Positions 1-8,491 of a stretch of DNA of 17,554 nucleotides are shown piece by piece. Source of the stretch: Bacteroidales bacterium. Its GTDB lineage: Bacteria; Bacteroidota; Bacteroidia; Bacteroidales; Dysgonomonadaceae. The position numbers and the translations under genes were made by a program. The notes beneath the pieces are model-generated. The model made no database searches and was not told the origin of the DNA. It saw only the letters and a list, made by a program, of their open reading frames with translations. The first letter of the stretch is position 1; each line of letters starts with the position of its first letter. The stretch is from assembly GCA_012728155.1 (NCBI GenBank), contig JAAYFR010000165.1, positions 1-17,554 of the forward strand, in the 5' to 3' direction.

Positions 1-656
1 AGGTAGGGTTGTGCGTTGTGGGGCGTGATAAGCGTCACAAACTTTCCGTAGGGTTTCAGCAATCGTGTCAGATTCGCTTTTTTGCCGTAGGAGGGATGGA
101 ACCATTTCTCATGGTCGCGTTTCAATACCTCGCGCTTATCAAACTTCTCATCGATAATCCTGATATTGTTTTTCAGGCATTTCGACCATAGACCGGTACC
201 GAAGTTAAGGCGGAAAGCTGCGATATCATTAGGAAGGCCATTGGTGTAAAAACGCTCTTCTCCCATCGGGCTGGTGATAAAGAAATCATCGTTAAAGTAG
301 ACAAAACGATCGGCAAGATTGGGAATTTTATGCAGATAAATCTCTATCAAAGAAGAGTTAAATACGGGTAAAAATTCATGGGGGATATAGTCGCTGTGGT
401 TCACCAGTGCCAGTTTGGGGTGATTGACATTCAGCCATTCCGGCTTTTGCCCGCAAGTGACAAAGTGTATTTTCCTGACCCATGGTGCAAATTTTTCCAC
501 TCCCCTGAACCAATACTTCAGAAAGCCGTAGTCGCGGAAACGTGCTTCAGAAACCTCATTCTTTGTGTTGTCGATCTTACCCGAATAGTTGGTGAAATCG
601 GCTTTCCATTTCGGGTCGTCCATATCAACCCAGGTGATCACAAAATCGATATCCAT
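1..656 (-). CDS. Stealth-family glycan phosphotransferase, 3' end missing
   Basis: I translated this gene by hand from the reverse complement. It starts at ATG 656, gives 218 residues, and runs off the window edge without a stop. The N-terminus has FVITWVDMDDPKW (residues 5-17), like Stealth conserved region 1. Residues 39-137 resemble region 2: FAPWVRKIHFVTCGQKPEWL (56-75), then LPVFNSSLIEIYLHKIPNL (96-114) and the acidic FNDDFF (121-126). A region-3-like stretch follows at about 183-218 (KWFHPSYGKKANLTRLL). Stealth proteins are known as hexose-1-phosphate transferases in capsular or surface polysaccharide synthesis and are related to eukaryotic GlcNAc-1-phosphotransferase. The donor and acceptor cannot be read from sequence. 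It begins 30 bp after the gltX stop on the same strand and may be cotranscribed, or may open a surface-glycan region beyond the window. Family call is strong; the exact activity is inferred. Confidence 0.85.
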   Translation of the reverse strand, partial: MDIDFVITWVDMDDPKWKADFTNYSGKIDNTKNEVSEARFRDYGFLKYWFRGVEKFAPWVRKIHFVTCGQKPEWLNVNHPKLALVNHSDYIPHEFLPVFNSSLIEIYLHKIPNLADRFVYFNDDFFITSPMGEERFYTNGLPNDIAAFRLNFGTGLWSKCLKNNIRIIDEKFDKREVLKRDHEKWFHPSYGKKANLTRLLKPYGKFVTLITPHNAQPY

Positions 657-686
657 TGCTGTTAGAGGGAGTTTAAATTTATTTTT

Positions 687-2207
<1,521 letters not shown>

Positions 2208-2234
2208 ATTTTTCAAATTCCGAAAGCGCTCATT

Positions 2235-2266
2235 TCTTGATATATCCTGTCAAGAGTGCGCCTCTT
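2235..2266 (-). promoter_or_regulatory. gltX leader with two overlapping small hairpins
   Basis: In the gltX leader, read on the minus strand, a first stem AAGAG/CTCTT (2266-2262 with 2256-2252, 5-nt loop) is followed by a second stem TCTTGA/TCAAGA (2255-2250 with 2240-2235, 9-nt loop). Bases 2252-2255 are shared, so the two stems cannot form together. This could be an attenuator-like switch, but the stems are only 5-6 bp and no U-run follows, so regulation is speculative. Confidence 0.3.
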
Positions 2267-2280
2267 ATTACTTCAGCCTA

Positions 2281-2312
2281 CAAAAATAGGAAAAAATGGT
2301 GATGATTTGAAA
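2281..2312 (-). promoter_or_regulatory. Candidate promoter of gltX (Bacteroidota type)
   Basis: On the minus strand the -7 box TATTTTTG (2288-2281) matches TAnnTTTG exactly. It is preceded, after a 20-bp spacer, by TTTC (2312-2309), one base off the -33 consensus TTTG. Predicted transcription start is near 2274, giving a leader of roughly 65 nt. It lies in the 142-bp gap after the WbqC-family gene, so gltX can be transcribed independently. Confidence 0.6.
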
Positions 2313-2349
2313 TAAAGCAGATATCTGTCACGAATTTATAGCTTTTGGT

Positions 2350-2976
2350 TTATATCGGCCGATAAGGATGATGGATCAGGTAAAGTCTTGCTTCGTTTCC
2401 CAGATTGAAAAGTAGGTCGATAATACTCAGGTTGGGTCTGAATCCCCATTTTTCAGTAAAAACCTGATAATATCGGTCTGTTTCATAAGAGGAAGGCTTT
2501 TTGGGATCTATGGCCTCACGCAGGTCGATTGTATTTGAGGGTGGTTCTTTTATATATTTCGAAGTATAGTTGCAGGGAGTTTCAATGCCGATAAAACGGC
2601 AAATAAGCTGGCGCAGTTCTTCGTTAAAATCGTGTAGAAACCGAAATCTTTTTTCGTAGAAAGGGCGGAAATCCTCTTCGAAATATTGAAAGAAAGGAGT
2701 AGAATTATATGCCGAAACAATAGCATTCCAATGCAGATGCCGCCATTCTCCGTGTTCCGCGATACATATATCTTTTGTCTGGCTTTTGGCTTTTTTCGGC
2801 TTCTCCACCGGGATACTCAAGGGCAGGGGACCGTTTGCCCCGCCAATGATGCACCGATTACGATATGACTGCTTTAGGTAATTGTCGTGAATTTCAATAA
2901 ATGCCTCTTCCGCATGAAAGAGGGCTGCATAATATTCTACCGGCGCAAGGTAAAAAGACGACAGAAGTATCATCAT
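2350..2976 (-). CDS. WbqC-family protein
   Basis: About 208 residues, cytosolic, with no signal peptide or membrane segment. The N-terminus MMILLSSFYLAPVEYYAAL, the following LKQSYRNRCIIGGANGPLPLSIPV region, and the HLHWNAIVSAYNSTPFFQYF stretch fit the WbqC-like family. In that family the N-terminal segment through the conserved SAY..TPFF..Y region is typical. WbqC genes occur in O-antigen clusters, but their biochemical role is not established, and in Bacteroidota a copy is commonly seen next to lepB, as here. I chose ATG 2976 (ATG 2973 also possible). The frame extends upstream only to a TTG at 2982 before a stop. It starts 57 bp after the lepB stop and is probably cotranscribed. Family assignment is fairly secure; function unknown. 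Confidence 0.85.
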   Translation of the reverse strand: MMILLSSFYLAPVEYYAALFHAEEAFIEIHDNYLKQSYRNRCIIGGANGPLPLSIPVEKPKKAKSQTKDICIAEHGEWRHLHWNAIVSAYNSTPFFQYFEEDFRPFYEKRFRFLHDFNEELRQLICRFIGIETPCNYTSKYIKEPPSNTIDLREAIDPKKPSSYETDRYYQVFTEKWGFRPNLSIIDLLFNLGNEARLYLIHHPYRPI

Positions 2977-3003
2977 CACCAAATCATTTCATCACCAAAT
3001 CAT
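2973..3003. repeat. 16-bp-period tandem repeat at the WbqC gene start
   Basis: The 15-mer TCATCACCAAATCAT occurs at 2973-2987 and again at 2989-3003, a period of 16 bp. The first copy overlaps the start codons of the WbqC-family gene, so the duplication copies its initiation region. Copy 2 contains no usable in-frame start because TGA follows. Confidence 0.7.
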
Positions 3004-3014
3004 CACTACCCATC

Positions 3015-3026
3015 CCGACTTGTCGG
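3015..3026. repeat. Short stem-loop between lepB and the WbqC gene
   Basis: CCGAC-TT-GTCGG forms a 5-bp GC-rich stem 8 bp beyond the lepB stop (minus strand). It has no T-run, so it is not a convincing intrinsic terminator. It could be an mRNA-end stabiliser or a small repeat. Confidence 0.4.
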
Positions 3027-3033
3027 CATCAAC

Positions 3034-4557
3034 TTACGCCGGTATCTTGGCGCTGCGGAACAACCTCTTCCATCTTATCTTACCGCTGAGCCAGTTGTTG
3101 TCTTTTTCAAGCGATAACCAGATCAGCATGGGTTGCCCTACGATATGATCTTCAGGCACAAATCCCCATACGCGGGAATCGGCGGAGTTATGTCGATTGT
3201 CCCCCATCATAAAATAGTAGTCGAACTTGAAAGTGTAGGAGTCTGACGCCTCGCCGTTGATATATACTTTTCCATCGCGATAGGCGAAGTCGTTGCCTTC
3301 ATAATTTTTGATGCAGCGTTCGTAAGCAGCCACTTTGAAATCGGTATCGGTGTCGAATTGAATAGTGGCACCCCTTTTAGGGATCCATAATGGGCCGAAA
3401 GTGTCGCGTGTCCAGCCCGTACTATAGTTGAGTGGATAGTAGTAAGCCTGCCCGGGTTGTTCTTTTTCTTTGATCAGATCCCAGATAAATGGTTTGGCTT
3501 TCAATTGCTCTACCATCTCGTCGGTGAGAGGTATGTTAAAATAGACCCTTCCATTATTGCCATTTCGGGGATGGAGCCCTCCCCAGACCATACTCAGGCT
3601 GTCGGCACCGGTCAGATCTTGAGAGTGGGCGAGCGACTGTCCATATGCATCATAACTCAAATAATCGGCTTTGTTGATACCTAACTCCCTGAACACATCA
3701 GGAGAGATGATGGCACCGTCGGTATGGATCATGTAATTATGCTGTGAGTGATGTGGATTGGGAAGAAGGGTGCCGTCTATGAATATTGCGTCGTCTCTCA
3801 TCTCGATGGTTTCCCCCGGAAGTCCAATGCACCGCTTTACATAGTTCTCACGCCGGTCGACCGGACGATAGACAATTTCTCCGTAATTGCGTCTGTCTGA
3901 ACGTATGCCTGCGCTCCCGTTTGGATTATATTTCGAAAGGAGATAAAAATCGGTGCCTTGCTGATTCAATGCCACGGTATCGCCAGTTGGGAAGTTGAAT
4001 ACGACGATATCGTTCCTTTTCACCTCTCCAAACCCTTTTAAGCGCCTATATTTCCATTGTGGTTTCTCGAAATAGGATTTTCCGCCGACAATCGGCATGG
4101 TGTGCTGTGCCAGTGGAAATGATAGTGGAGTGATAGGTGCACGGGGACCATAACTGAGTTTGCTGACAGCCAGAAAATCTCCCACCAGCAGCGACTTTTC
4201 GAGCGACGAAGTGGGTATCTGGTAATTCTGGAAAAAGAAGGTGTTGATGAAATAGACGGCAATCAAAGCAAACAGGATGGCATCCACCCACTCCATAGTT
4301 TTTCTGAAGGCACTGTTTTTCGACTGTTTCCAGAAGGACCATGGGGCGAATTTGGTAATATAGATATCGAAAAATAGCAGGATAAAAAGCAATATCCATG
4401 GAGAGCCGACCCACATGGAGAACAGTATTGTAGCTGCTCCCCATACCGCAAACCATACCCATTGGCGGCGTGAAGCATTTGAAAGTCTCCTGACCAAATC
4501 GAGTCGAGATCCGGAGCTGATTTTTTTTTGTGGATTGTGGGGTGCTTTCTTGCTCAT
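3034..4557 (-). CDS. lepB: Signal peptidase I, long Bacteroidota form
   Basis: A 507-residue inner-membrane Ser/Lys protease (S26 family) that removes signal peptides from secreted proteins. Hydrophobic segments at about 33-66 and 88-110 anchor the N-terminus. Box B is IPTSSLEKSLLVGD (114-127), where S118 sits at the nucleophile position. The base lies in YVKRCIGLPGE (239-249, K241). Box E is MGDNRHNSADSR (451-462). Between the Lys box and box E lies an insertion of about 200 residues (250-445), so the protein is much longer than the E. coli enzyme (324 residues). A long LepB of this type is usual in Bacteroidota. The Ser box reads TSSLEK rather than the common SGSM. It lies 67 bp after dapB with no clear promoter of its own, so cotranscription with dapB is likely. 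Confidence 0.95.
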   Translation of the reverse strand: MSKKAPHNPQKKISSGSRLDLVRRLSNASRRQWVWFAVWGAATILFSMWVGSPWILLFILLFFDIYITKFAPWSFWKQSKNSAFRKTMEWVDAILFALIAVYFINTFFFQNYQIPTSSLEKSLLVGDFLAVSKLSYGPRAPITPLSFPLAQHTMPIVGGKSYFEKPQWKYRRLKGFGEVKRNDIVVFNFPTGDTVALNQQGTDFYLLSKYNPNGSAGIRSDRRNYGEIVYRPVDRRENYVKRCIGLPGETIEMRDDAIFIDGTLLPNPHHSQHNYMIHTDGAIISPDVFRELGINKADYLSYDAYGQSLAHSQDLTGADSLSMVWGGLHPRNGNNGRVYFNIPLTDEMVEQLKAKPFIWDLIKEKEQPGQAYYYPLNYSTGWTRDTFGPLWIPKRGATIQFDTDTDFKVAAYERCIKNYEGNDFAYRDGKVYINGEASDSYTFKFDYYFMMGDNRHNSADSRVWGFVPEDHIVGQPMLIWLSLEKDNNWLSGKIRWKRLFRSAKIPA

Positions 4558-4624
4558 TTTATTTCTTTTTTGTCTTGTGCCAATTCTGTTTATTATTGGA
4601 GTGACACATGATATTATTTTTTCT

Positions 4625-5350
4625 TTAACGGTTGAAATTCATCAGCTCTTCCATCGTGAGAAACCCATTCTTCCCTATGGTAAACTCTGCTGCGAGTACC
4701 GCACCAAGGGCAAACCCTTTCCTGCTTTTCGCATCGTGCGTGATGCGAATGATATCGGCATCGGATTCATAAATCACCGAATGGATTCCCGGCACCTCTC
4801 CCTCCCGGAAAGCATCAATACGAAGTGTATCTGCCTGCATGGCCTCATCGCCCAAAGCCCATTTCCCTTTCCTGTTGATCTGCGTAAGAATAGCTTCCGC
4901 CAGGGTAATGGCTGTACCGCTCGGGGCATCCAATTTGTGGATGTGGTGGGTCTCTTCCATACGTACATCATAACCGGGATAGCGATTCATCAAACTTGCA
5001 AGATAATTGTTCAGGGCGAAGAAGATATTGACCCCTAGGCTGAAGTTGGAAGCGTAGAAGAATGTCTTCCCATTTTTCTCGCATGCCTCCTTGATTTCAT
5101 CAAGGTGGGCAAGCCATCCCGTGGTACCCGATACGACCGGTATATCTGCGGCGAATGCCCGCCTATAGTTGTATAAGGCACTTTCGGGGGAAGTGAATTC
5201 AATCGCTACCTCCGCGCTTTTAAACTCGGAGGAGTCAAACTTTTCCTCTTCGTTCAGATCAATAATGCAGACTATTTCGTGCCCCCTTTCGCGGGCGATT
5301 TTTTCGATCTCATGCCCCATTTTTCCGTAACCGATAAGCGCTATCTTCAT
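4625..5350 (-). CDS. dapB: 4-hydroxy-tetrahydrodipicolinate reductase
   Basis: About 241 residues, cytosolic. It reduces 4-hydroxy-tetrahydrodipicolinate with NAD(P)H to tetrahydrodipicolinate in the lysine/diaminopimelate pathway. The N-terminal dinucleotide-binding loop is IGYGKMG (6-12). SGTTGW (74-79) follows, then the catalytic and substrate-binding signature ETHHIHKLDAPSGTA (133-147), containing the general acid His pair (H135/H136) and K139. The protein is shorter than E. coli DapB (273), with small trims in the N-terminal domain. I chose ATG 5350, which puts the GxGxxG loop at the expected distance. An in-frame TTG at 5362 lies only a few bases after the predicted transcription start and is unlikely. 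It lies 34 bp after menCE and has its own promoter, so it need not depend on the menaquinone genes. Confidence 0.96.
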   Translation of the reverse strand: MKIALIGYGKMGHEIEKIARERGHEIVCIIDLNEEEKFDSSEFKSAEVAIEFTSPESALYNYRRAFAADIPVVSGTTGWLAHLDEIKEACEKNGKTFFYASNFSLGVNIFFALNNYLASLMNRYPGYDVRMEETHHIHKLDAPSGTAITLAEAILTQINRKGKWALGDEAMQADTLRIDAFREGEVPGIHSVIYESDADIIRITHDAKSRKGFALGAVLAAEFTIGKNGFLTMEELMNFNR

Positions 5351-5371
5351 TTTTTTGTTCAATTAGACAGG

Positions 5372-5379
5372 CAAAAATA
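5372..5379 (-). promoter_or_regulatory. Candidate -7 box of the dapB promoter
   Basis: TATTTTTG on the minus strand (5379-5372) matches the Bacteroidota -7 consensus exactly. It lies 21 bp upstream of the dapB ATG, in the gap after the menCE stop. The matching -33 region would fall inside the 3' end of menCE (about 5399-5403), where I see no good TTTG. Predicted leader is about 15 nt. Confidence 0.5.
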
Positions 5380-5384
5380 CAAAA

Positions 5385-7556
5385 TTAATGGATATATCTT
5401 GTTGTCGGTGATGATAGATTAATCTTTTTTGCGAGTTGCCGCATAGCCAAACGGTCGATCTTGCCGTTTCCTGTCAGTGGAATGGATGCAACCATATGGA
5501 TAAGCAGCGGTTGGTGATAACGGGGGAGGATCCGCTTAATGGCACTTTCCAGATAAATCGGCTCACTCGCCCCCTCTATGACAAGCACTATCGCTTCGCC
5601 CAATTTAGGATGGGGGAGGGAGGTGATGGCAAAATTTCCGGTGATATGAGGATGTAACATCTTTTCCACCTCCTCTATCTGCACTTTGATTCCACCGGAA
5701 TTGATGATGTTGTCTATCCTCCCCTTGATAAGGAAACTGCCATCCGGATTAAGTTCGGCAATATCATTGGTGACGATTGGCTTGTCTGACACCAAAGGGG
5801 CGTCAATAATCAACCTCTTCTCTTCGGAGAGTGTCAACCGAACAGAGGGGAGAGGGGTATAATAATTGCTGGCCTCGGGATTGCTGAGCCGGCGAAGGGC
5901 GATATGTGAAAGTGTCTCGGTCATTCCATAGGTAGCATAAATTGCATTCGGAAATGATTTTAACTTTTTCTCAAGGGTTTCATCTATGGCTCCTCCACCT
6001 ATGATAAGCAGTTTGATACGGGAGAGACGTTCTCTTTCATCTTCTGTTTGAAGGGAGTTGTACACCTGTAGCGGCACCATGGCTGCAAAGTCGAACGGAA
6101 TATCTGTCTGGGCAAGGGGATTTCCCCCCGGCTCAATCAGATAGATATCCAGTCCGGCATAGAGGGCGCGGACTACCATCATTTTACCGGCAATATACGC
6201 TAAAGGTAGGCAGAGGAGCGCCTTATCCCCTTTTTTCAGGCCGAAGAAATCGCAGCTGCTTTTGGCACTTTGTATCATCTGCTCTTTCCGTACGGTGATC
6301 TCTTTGGGCTTGCCTGTTGATCCTGAAGTATGTAGGCGGAGCGTAGCAGATTTGGAGAACCACTCTCTCAAGAACTGATATAATTGTTGGTGGAAGGTGG
6401 ATTTACTTTTAAAATCGACTTCCCGCTCACCTCTGAAATCCGAGGGAGTGTAGATGATGCCTTCTATGCATATTGGGTACATCTCTTTTTGATCGGAACA
6501 AACAAGCTCACTGTCCCATTGTTTCACTTTTTCGCTTTTTAAATCGAACCACAGCTGATCTCCCCTAATTTCCAGAGGTATTGGGATGTTGTTGGTGTAC
6601 AAGGTGCCGGTACCCAATCCCTGCGGTAAAGAATTATTGAGTGTGGCACACCATTGTGAGATACTGTTAAGTCCTATATTCGACTCAAGTGCCGATGTGA
6701 TCCACCATCCTATCTTCATTTCCTGAGCCAGATCGATCCATTCGGCACAACCAGTTATTCCACCATGAAGGGAGGGCTTCAGAATGATATATTGGGGATG
6801 GATCGTTTCCAGCAGCTTTCTCTTTTCGAGAAGATCGTTGACGCCGATCAGCTCTTCGTCTAAAGCGATGGGCAGGGGAGTGGAAGCGCATAATTCAGCC
6901 ATCTTTTGCCATTCACCCGCCGGGATAGGTTGTTCGATGGAGTGGATGGAGAGCTCAGCCAGTTGATGGAGCTTCTCCATGACCTCATCCCGGTTGAAGT
7001 TGCCGTTGGCATCCACACGCAAGGTCACTTGCCCCGCATTGTATTGCCCCCGGATGGAACGTAGCATATTGAGCTCCCGTTTGAATCCGATCGCCCCGAT
7101 CTTGAGTTTCATACAACGGAATCCCCGCTTTAACAACGAATCTATCTGTGCCAACATAAAAGAATGATCTCCCATCCATACAAGTCCGTTAATGGTGATC
7201 CCTTCTTCTCCCCGACTGAATGGACTCTCCCATAGCTGCCAAGATTGCCGTTGATAGTGCTGCATGGCGGTTTCCAATCCGAAAAGGATGGAGGGATAAT
7301 GGCGAAGCAGTTCCGTGTCGATCTGTTGTTTCGCTTCCGTTATTGTACAGAAGGATGCCAGGGTGTCTGCATAATCGGGAGTATAATCACAACTAAGGTC
7401 GTGCAGCGGCGCACATTCTCCTATGCCGTAGTGGAATCGATCCTCGCTATCCTGCAAAACAACATACCATACCTTGTGATCGGTGTATATACCTCTCGAA
7501 GTGCCCACAGGCTGTCTGAATTGCAATTTATAGGGAATGATCTTTATCCGGAACAT
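5385..7556 (-). CDS. menCE: o-Succinylbenzoate synthase / OSB-CoA ligase fusion (MenC-MenE)
   Basis: A single 723-residue frame joining two consecutive menaquinone enzymes. Residues 1 to about 340 are an enolase-superfamily OSB synthase. The active-site set is visible: K150-L-K152, D182 (RVDANGNF), E208 (SIEQPI), D233 (ALDEEL) and K260 (ILKPSLHGG), matching E. coli K131/K133, D161, E190, D213 and K235. Residues about 375-723 are an ANL adenylate-forming ligase: P-loop HTSGSTGKPKE (409-419), ATYGMTE (541-547), KGRIDNIINSGG (611-622) and catalytic K699 in GNGK. The ligase part is short. Its P-loop lies only about 35 residues after the junction, compared with about 140 in E. coli MenE, so much of the usual N-terminal subdomain is missing. 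The reactions are SHCHC to OSB, then OSB + CoA + ATP to OSB-CoA. No frame break is visible. It lies 101 bp after menB. Confidence 0.93.
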   Translation of the reverse strand: MFRIKIIPYKLQFRQPVGTSRGIYTDHKVWYVVLQDSEDRFHYGIGECAPLHDLSCDYTPDYADTLASFCTITEAKQQIDTELLRHYPSILFGLETAMQHYQRQSWQLWESPFSRGEEGITINGLVWMGDHSFMLAQIDSLLKRGFRCMKLKIGAIGFKRELNMLRSIRGQYNAGQVTLRVDANGNFNRDEVMEKLHQLAELSIHSIEQPIPAGEWQKMAELCASTPLPIALDEELIGVNDLLEKRKLLETIHPQYIILKPSLHGGITGCAEWIDLAQEMKIGWWITSALESNIGLNSISQWCATLNNSLPQGLGTGTLYTNNIPIPLEIRGDQLWFDLKSEKVKQWDSELVCSDQKEMYPICIEGIIYTPSDFRGEREVDFKSKSTFHQQLYQFLREWFSKSATLRLHTSGSTGKPKEITVRKEQMIQSAKSSCDFFGLKKGDKALLCLPLAYIAGKMMVVRALYAGLDIYLIEPGGNPLAQTDIPFDFAAMVPLQVYNSLQTEDERERLSRIKLLIIGGGAIDETLEKKLKSFPNAIYATYGMTETLSHIALRRLSNPEASNYYTPLPSVRLTLSEEKRLIIDAPLVSDKPIVTNDIAELNPDGSFLIKGRIDNIINSGGIKVQIEEVEKMLHPHITGNFAITSLPHPKLGEAIVLVIEGASEPIYLESAIKRILPRYHQPLLIHMVASIPLTGNGKIDRLAMRQLAKKINLSSPTTRYIH

Positions 7557-7657
7557 GTATAAATAGAGTTACGCATTGGAGTTATTGACTTGTTTGGAAT
7601 AAGAAGTGATCTTGATGCGATAACGCCAATAAATCAATTGTGCCTTGTTGTATTGTC

Positions 7658-8479
7658 TCAGGGAAGCTTTGGAAATTGTTTGAAATTGGGCTTTCGTTTC
7701 TCGAGGAATGCCTGTTTCCCTTCCTGTGCCTCATCGGTCAGATAGTAGAGCATCGTCGCATCACCGGCCAGCTCCTGGATGCCTGCCTGTCCATCGAGTT
7801 CGGCATTCAGCCCCGCTTTAATCATGCGGAGTGCCAGCGGACTGTGTTGCATCATCGTTTCCGCACATTCTACCACTTCATCCTCTAATTTGTGGAGGGG
7901 TACCACCTTGTTGACCAGCCCCATATCGAGTGCTTCTTGTGCGTTGTACTGGCGGCAAAGGAACCATATTTCGCGGGCTTTTTTTTGTCCCACGATGCGG
8001 GCGAGGTAAGAGGAGCCGAAGCCGGCATCGAAACTACCCACGCGGGGACCGGTCTGCCCGAAGATGGCATTGTCAGAGGCGATTGATAGGTCGCACACTA
8101 CGTGAAGTACGTGTCCCCCGCCGATAGCATAGCCATTGATCATTGCAACTACCGGCTTGGGGATCGACCGGATCTGCTTCTGTACGTCGAGAACACTCAA
8201 CCGTGGTATGCCCTCTTTATCGATATAACCTCCTTTCCCTTTCACATTCTGATCACCTCCCGAGCAAAACGCCTTGTCGCCCGCTCCGGTGATTATCACT
8301 ACGCTGATATCTGTCATTTCACGGCAGATATGCAGGGCATCGCTCATCTCAGCGGTAGTAGTGGGTCTGAAAGCATTGTGGTAGCGTGGACGATTGATGG
8401 TAATCCGTCCAATTCCATTATAAAAATCAAAAAGAATATCTTCATACGCTTTGATGGTTCTCCATTCTCTATTTGTCAT
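7658..8479 (-). CDS. menB: 1,4-Dihydroxy-2-naphthoyl-CoA synthase
   Basis: A 273-residue crotonase-fold enzyme that cyclises OSB-CoA to DHNA-CoA. The oxyanion-hole and CoA-binding regions are CSGGDQ (72-77) and NGYAIGGGHVLHVVCDL (115-131). The MenB signature QTGPRVGSFDAGFG (142-155) contains the catalytic S149 and D151. G144 in QTGP matches the glycine of bicarbonate-dependent (type I) MenB such as E. coli G156, rather than the Asp of type II enzymes, so bicarbonate is probably the cofactor (inference from known family). Length is normal and the C-terminal segment (FLEKRKPNFKQFPK) is typical. It starts 12 bp after the menD stop, so the two are almost certainly cotranscribed. The 101 bp after it hold no recognisable feature. 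Confidence 0.97.
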   Translation of the reverse strand: MTNREWRTIKAYEDILFDFYNGIGRITINRPRYHNAFRPTTTAEMSDALHICREMTDISVVIITGAGDKAFCSGGDQNVKGKGGYIDKEGIPRLSVLDVQKQIRSIPKPVVAMINGYAIGGGHVLHVVCDLSIASDNAIFGQTGPRVGSFDAGFGSSYLARIVGQKKAREIWFLCRQYNAQEALDMGLVNKVVPLHKLEDEVVECAETMMQHSPLALRMIKAGLNAELDGQAGIQELAGDATMLYYLTDEAQEGKQAFLEKRKPNFKQFPKLP

Positions 8480-8491
8480 ACTGTGTTGAAT

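Noticed and set aside
2208..2216. TTG at 2216 as an earlier gltX start
   Set aside because: ATG 2207 and 2204 follow at once and the family signature begins only after them.
4415..5038. Plus-strand open frame of about 207 codons
   Set aside because: It lies antisense across the 5' end of lepB and most of dapB, both clearly real, and its translation shows no recognisable domain.
5351..5362. TTG at 5362 as an earlier dapB start
   Set aside because: It adds four unconserved residues and lies only a few bases after the predicted transcription start; ATG 5350 fits the family N-terminus.
7557..7657. 101-bp gap between menB and menCE
   Set aside because: I looked for a small gene, promoter box or terminator on both strands and found none that I can support.
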